Shown here: positions 33,001 to 39,000 of the stretch, in pieces
Layout: each line of letters opens with the position of its first letter
How positions within the stretch are numbered: position 1 is the first letter of the stretch
Origin: Ditylenchus dipsaci
Taxonomy: Eukaryota; Nematoda; Chromadorea; Rhabditida; Anguinidae
DNA: 64,000 bases
Direction of reading: 5' to 3'
NCBI GenBank assembly: GCA_004194705.1
Contig: SADC01000010.1
Span: forward strand, 124,001 to 188,000
The notes under the pieces: generated by a model
Databases searched by the model: none
Seen by the model: the letters and a program-made list of their open reading frames with translations, nothing else
Told to the model about the DNA's origin: nothing
Position numbers and translations under genes: made by a program

Positions 33001-36000
33001 GAACTGTCCCCCGTCAATTCAAATTTTGCCCATGCCACTGCGCGCAAAAACCATGGTCCTTTAAAAAGTCTTTGGCAGGTCTGCCTCGAACGATAAATTA
33101 AATGATAATGATATAAAAAAACGCCAGAAATCAGTGATTTCAGAAAACAAGGTCTATCTCAGCAAGATTTTAACAAAACAACTCGTCATTTCTTCAAACA
33201 AAATGGCAATGATAGACCTTCAATATAAGCTATAGACAAGTGTTCCGGAGTAATAAAACAAAAAAAATACAGTCGTTTAAAATCTGGTCAATATAAAAGA
33301 CCACCCTGTAATACTAAGTACGCATCATTTCGGCCGGTTTCCTCTAATTTTGGTAGTCATTGACAAAAATCGCAAAATTGAGGCAGTTGATGACAGCAAA
33401 GCAGTGCTGGAAACGGTTGCAATCGATTGCTCGATGATTTTCGGACCTAATATTCAAAAAACTTACTAAAAAAGTAAATTAAAACACCGCCAGAGGGACT
33501 TGAACTTTCGACAATAGGCGATGCGTATATAAATTTACCCCCCCCCCCTCCCTTAAGAAAATTCAATAAACAGGTCTGCAAAAGATTTTCTCTTAGCTGA
33601 GATATAAGCTCTCAAAGTCAAGGGGCCGGATTAACAGAGGTTTTACGGTAAACTAGTTATCTTGTAATTTTTCAATCCTCACATTAGCCAACCGCATTTA
33701 TCTGGTGAAGAAACAATGATGAAAGGGTTTGCCAAAAAATAATAGCTACCCTAATCCATGCGCCGTAAGAATACATCCGTTCTCGAAGGCCTCACTCGCA
33801 AACATCCTTTTATGTGGCTTTGGTATCAAATTTCAAAAATCCCCTTTTTCATATAGAACAAGCTCCGAACTCAGTGGTTTTCTGGATTGACTTTTTCCCT
33901 ATTTTTTGACTTCAGACCCCATTATGGCCCAGTTTTTAATAGAAAGTCAGTCTTGATGTTTCATAATGGTGAAAACTACAGAACCTTAGCTACAAAATGA
34001 GCTATCAAACAGCGGATTTTAAAAAGTGTGAAGGGCCGAAGTGGCCCGGATTCTCATGGAGAAATCAGACGTACTAATAATTTAAAAAAAGGTGATAAGA
34101 AAAATCAAAACAATAAAGTTTCTTGGAGGTTTCTGCAAAATTTAAAACGCAAAACGACTTTTAGTCAGTCTTACATTTGTTGTTTACTCAGTTGGTTGCG
34201 TTTTAATCAGGGTTCACAGATGTCCTGCTTTAGCATTTCCTGCTTTTTTTATTTTGAAATCTGCTTTTTGTCCGTGAAAAAGCAAGAATCTTTGCACATC
34301 TCACAGCATTTTAAAACAGGTTATTCATGCTTTTGTAGATTTTTTGGTTCAAATTCCTGCTTTTCTTGAAACAAAATCCTGATTTTGCGATTTTCGATCC
34401 GTGAACCCTGGTTTTAATTCACTCTTTATTCTAACAGGTGAACTTTTTCACATTTTCAACGCTAATGCATCGAAGTTTAATTTCGCGAAATTAAGAAAAT
34501 GACGAAATCGAAGTCAGAGAAGAACAACAATGTGGTTCCAGCTTCGACTCCTGTCGGCGAATGTACAGTCGATCAGGGTAACAATAGTGTACAATCAAAG
34601 AGAGTGGTAACTAGCCGTTTGAATTCATGTCTCCTTAAATTTAGTTGTTTATTTCAGCTGAATCTGAAGCGCATAATCAAACACCACTTGCTGGATGGAG
34701 CTCGTCAACAACAATATGATCTGTGGGAACTACATCTTTTGCTGAACGCTGCCAAAAATCGTTCCAGGAAATGCCGAGCACGCTAACTGAATTCGATGCT
34801 CCTGTCAATATATGTGGAGATATTCACGGCCAATATTCTGATCTGCTCAAGATCTTTGAGGTTTTTTAACGTTGCTTATAAAAGTAGTAGCATTAATAAT
34901 AGGTTTGCGGGCTGCCATACAAGCACAAGTATCTCTTCCTTGGAGGTCATTTCCACTGCTTTGTTATTTTTCTTCTAAGGGCATGTTTTCCAGATTATGT
35001 CGATCGTGGGAGGCATTCTCTGGAAGTAATCGTTTTGTTGTTGGCTCTGAAGGTGCAGTTTCCTAAGCATTTCTTTCTGCTGCGTGGAAACCATGAAGTG
35101 AGAAAAATTAACAGGTCGCTAAACAAATTAACAGTCCTGTTGCTGCTCTTGAAATTTTGTAAATTTGCATTTTAGTGTCTATGGCTTCAGGGATGAATTG
35201 GTTGCTAGATACCCGGCTGTGGATGACTGGATGAGCCTTCACGCTGCATTCAATGATGTCTTCGCTGAAATGCCGCTAGCAGCTGTCGTCTCGGGGAAAA
35301 TTATTTGCATGCACGGTATCGTTTAGCACTATAGTCTTTGAATACAACTTACTTTACAACTCTTTAGGCGGAATTTCTGAGCAGCTGAACTCTTTGGACG
35401 ATATTCGGAAAATCAAGCGACCGATTTATACGCTGCAGCCAGGACTCATGCAAGATTTGATATGGGCAGGTCATTGAAAATCATGTTTTCTATTTTTCTG
35501 TTTGTAATTAACAGGAATTTTCAGATCCTCAAGTTGGAATTGAAGGCTTCCAGTTCAACGCCAACAGGCAGGTGTCCGTGCTATTTGGCGAAGACATGGT
35601 ATGGAAGAAGCTGGGTCAATTAGGCTGTGAAATGATAGTCAGAGCTCACCAGGTACAAAACTTTGAATTTACTCCTAAAGGATTGTAGTTCATTTTCTAT
35701 TTTTGGGTCACTGAGTATGGTCATGCTTTTTTTGCCAATCGAAAGCTTGTGACAGTCTTCTCAGCTTCTCGCTATTATGCTGAAATCTGCAACTGGGGTT
35801 CTGTGGCTGTTGTCGATAGCTCACTAAGGATGTCCTTCCGTTCGTTCAAACCCTCCGAATATGATAGTTGCAAGAAACACAAAAAAGAACCAGATACGGC
35901 TGACGAGGAAGAAGGCTGAAAGTAAGAAGATCACAAGATGCTCACCTAATTTGTAACATGTGCCGTAGATAAATCGATATATCCGAGCTAGCGTTATTTC

Positions 36001-39000
36001 CTGTTGCCAAGGTTACTCTAATTTTTTCCGATTGTTCGACTGTCGTGCTTTTTTAGTTAGGTCCTTTCAATGTCCGTCCTTACGGGTTTATTCAAATTCG
36101 CATTATAGTTTTTGGCTGATTATAAATTTCTGCAATTGTTTCAAAACCATGTCTTTCTGCGGTATACACTCCATAAAGCGAATTCAATTTTTTTGGGCCG
36201 TGCCAAAAAAACAATTATTTTTGGACGCATTTTCAACTTTCTTGATTGTGACGATTACCGTTTCTTTTGCTCTTGCTGTTCAAACCCTAGCATTTTCAAT
36301 GAAAAATTTTCATAACTACACTGCAATCGAAACTGAAGCGGATATCCACGGCTGGAGAAAGCGCAATTGTAAGAGCTTTCTTCTTTTGGGGTACCGTATT
36401 CCCGGGGTCTCTTACAGAAGCATCAGGGCTCCTTTTTAGACTTTGTAAAATTGCACAATTTTTGGGTCCATTTTGAGATTTTCGGGCAATGATGAAAAAC
36501 AAATTGGTTGATCTGTTACAGCTGTTGCTTCAACCGATCAAATGGATGAGTATGAAGACATGGTATGTTGAACATTAGTTTAAAATTGTTTGTGTTCGTT
36601 TATATTGTTGGTGGTATCGAATAAAGGTTTTTGTGCTTCTCTGAATGACTAGTCCAATTTCTTTATGGCTTGTTCACGTTGTTAGAGTTAGAGTCTGGGT
36701 AAGAGGTGTTCATGCACTCAAAACCCGAACCCTAGCTCTAACTCGATCGTGTTCACGTACATCGAGTAAGAGTTCGAGGTCGAGCTTGAAAATATTCATG
36801 TACAGGGTGTGTCAAAATTACGTTAACATTTAAGAAAAAATCGGGCAGCATAACACCGCAGCGGCCCGTTTCCGAGTTTTTGGGTGGCGAGCCCCGGAAA
36901 CGTCCATAAAATAGCGCTTATAAGACGGGGACAGAAATCTTTATTCACTACTGAGCACATCTCTCACACGCAGTCACAAATACTGACAGCGAACATGACA
37001 ACAGAGAAGGATAACTATAATGTATTTTTGGTAGCACCACTTTCTTCGATCGACGAACCGCGTTGCTGATTGTTTGCCTCGCCACTCCGAATAGCTGCCC
37101 AATTCGCGAGAATCCAAGACCTTGATGACAAATAAGGACGAAATTCTCCCTTGACTGCAGCAATATCTGCAAAATTGATAGAAATTTATTTGATGAACCG
37201 ACATCGAGCGTGTACGTGAAATATTAAAAAGGGAACGCCAGAAATTAAATTTAATGGATAAACTCAAAGACCGTTAAGCAAATGGGACGCAAGTGAGAAA
37301 ACAATCAATAAAACAAGCGTGTCAAACAAATAAACAAAAAAGAAAAACTGAAATTTGAACAAAAATATTAATTTCGAAAATGTTAACGTAATTTTGAGAC
37401 ACCCTGTATATAGATTAGATAGCTCAAAATCTCACCCCAAAGCCGTCTAAAGCCACTAAAAGTTAGTTTTTGGGGGATTTGCTACAAGAGCATCCAAGTT
37501 AAATGGATTGTTGTAACTTGGAAGGGCGGATAGAGCAGAGCGAGAGCGGAGAGCGGAAATCAACGGCAGCTTTATTTCACAAGCACAAAAATAATGATAT
37601 AACAGCAACGGAAGCAACAAAGGCCCTGACAACGAATCGTAGTCGTGTCAGGACAATAAGAGATTCAAACAGGCGATACAACACCTTCCCTCGGTCAAAA
37701 GAGTCTTGCGGGAGATGTGCTGGAGTCCAATTCTTTTGAATCCTCGTTGAGCACGGAGAGTCCACCACCACCAGCATCCGAGGCAGCACAGGCACTGAGA
37801 GAAGGAGCGGCAGCAGATTTGGACTTGGGCGGAATTTGGAAAGCTTCCAATAGCAAGGCAGCCAGCAGTTGAGAGGCAGCAGAGGAAAAAGGCAGAGCAG
37901 CACATGTAGACAAAGGCATGTTCATGATGAATGATGGCACTTGATCCCAAAGGCATTTGGCAGGCAATTCGGCAGCAGGAAAAACAGCATTGAAGACATT
38001 TCGGAGACACAGCAAGAAACCTTGAGTAGCATGTCCGTTTTCCTTCCCTTCACCTTTGAGCGAGAGATTGGTACCAGTCTGCGGTCCAGCGGAATCCAGG
38101 CAAATTCTTTCCTGAGACTTAAGACATTTCGAAAGCAGAGGCTTGATTGGCACCATAGCAGCGGCAGGAGTAGCAGTAGCATCGGAAGCAGCAGTATTCA
38201 GAGGATGTTTCGGCGACATCTTGACAGCAGCAGCAGATTTTAGCAGATGTTCGGCAGATACCTTGGAAGCGGAAGGAGCAGCAAATTTCTGAAGATGTTT
38301 GCGATGCATCTTAGCGGCAGAAGGAGCAGCGGATTTCAGCAGATGTTTGCAAGGCATCTTGGCAGCGGAAGCAGTAGCAGAGAAATGCAGCAGACATCCG
38401 GGAGACGTCACAGCAGCGGCAGAAGAGGCTGAATTTGGCACATGTCCAGGCGACATAGTAGCAGCTGCAGAAGAGACTGAATTCGGCATATGTTTAGGCG
38501 ACATAGTAGCAGCGGAAGATTTGGCGACGTCTTGGCAGATTTGGAGAGCACCAATCATGACATTGTTTTTGGCAGCAGGAACTTCGGAAATTTGGCACAT
38601 TCCCACAGCATTAGAGGTAGCAGCAGAACCAACGGCAGGCACCAGAGAGTCCAGGCGCTTTGAGAGGAACTTGAGAGCATAGAGCGCAGGCAGGCCAAGC
38701 AGATTAGGACATCCTGATTTGACCACCACAAAGCTTTGAACGGATGTGACTTCATTGGCTTAGAGAAGAGCATTGCTTTCACCAAGGAATTTGCAATTGG
38801 AACCTTGAATTTGCATGGATCAAAACATTCAAATTTAACAACGAACTCTGACTCTAACTCGAGGTACATGAACACCCTCGAGTAAGAGTTAGAGCTAAGA
38901 TCAGAGGTGTTCACGTAACCAAAATCCCGAACTCTAACAACGTGAACAAGCCATTGTGGTCAGCAGTGACTTGGGTCAGTATGCCGCAGGTCACCATGTC

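Larger units (their letters stand above)
27169..33308. mobile_element. 6.1-kb mariner-like palindrome with nested insertions
   Basis: Ends CAGGGTGGTC(C/T)(A/T)TTATATTG(G/A)CC, flanked by TA at 27167-27168 and 33309-33310. Outer arms match for over 70 bases and then again throughout: 28195-28270 with 33130-33210, 28550-28760 with 32660-32870, 30030-30330 with 32340-32610, 30610-30950 with 31400-32310. The gaps in each arm are later insertions listed separately. No transposase. It sits in the 14.1-kb receptor intron. Confidence 0.75.
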
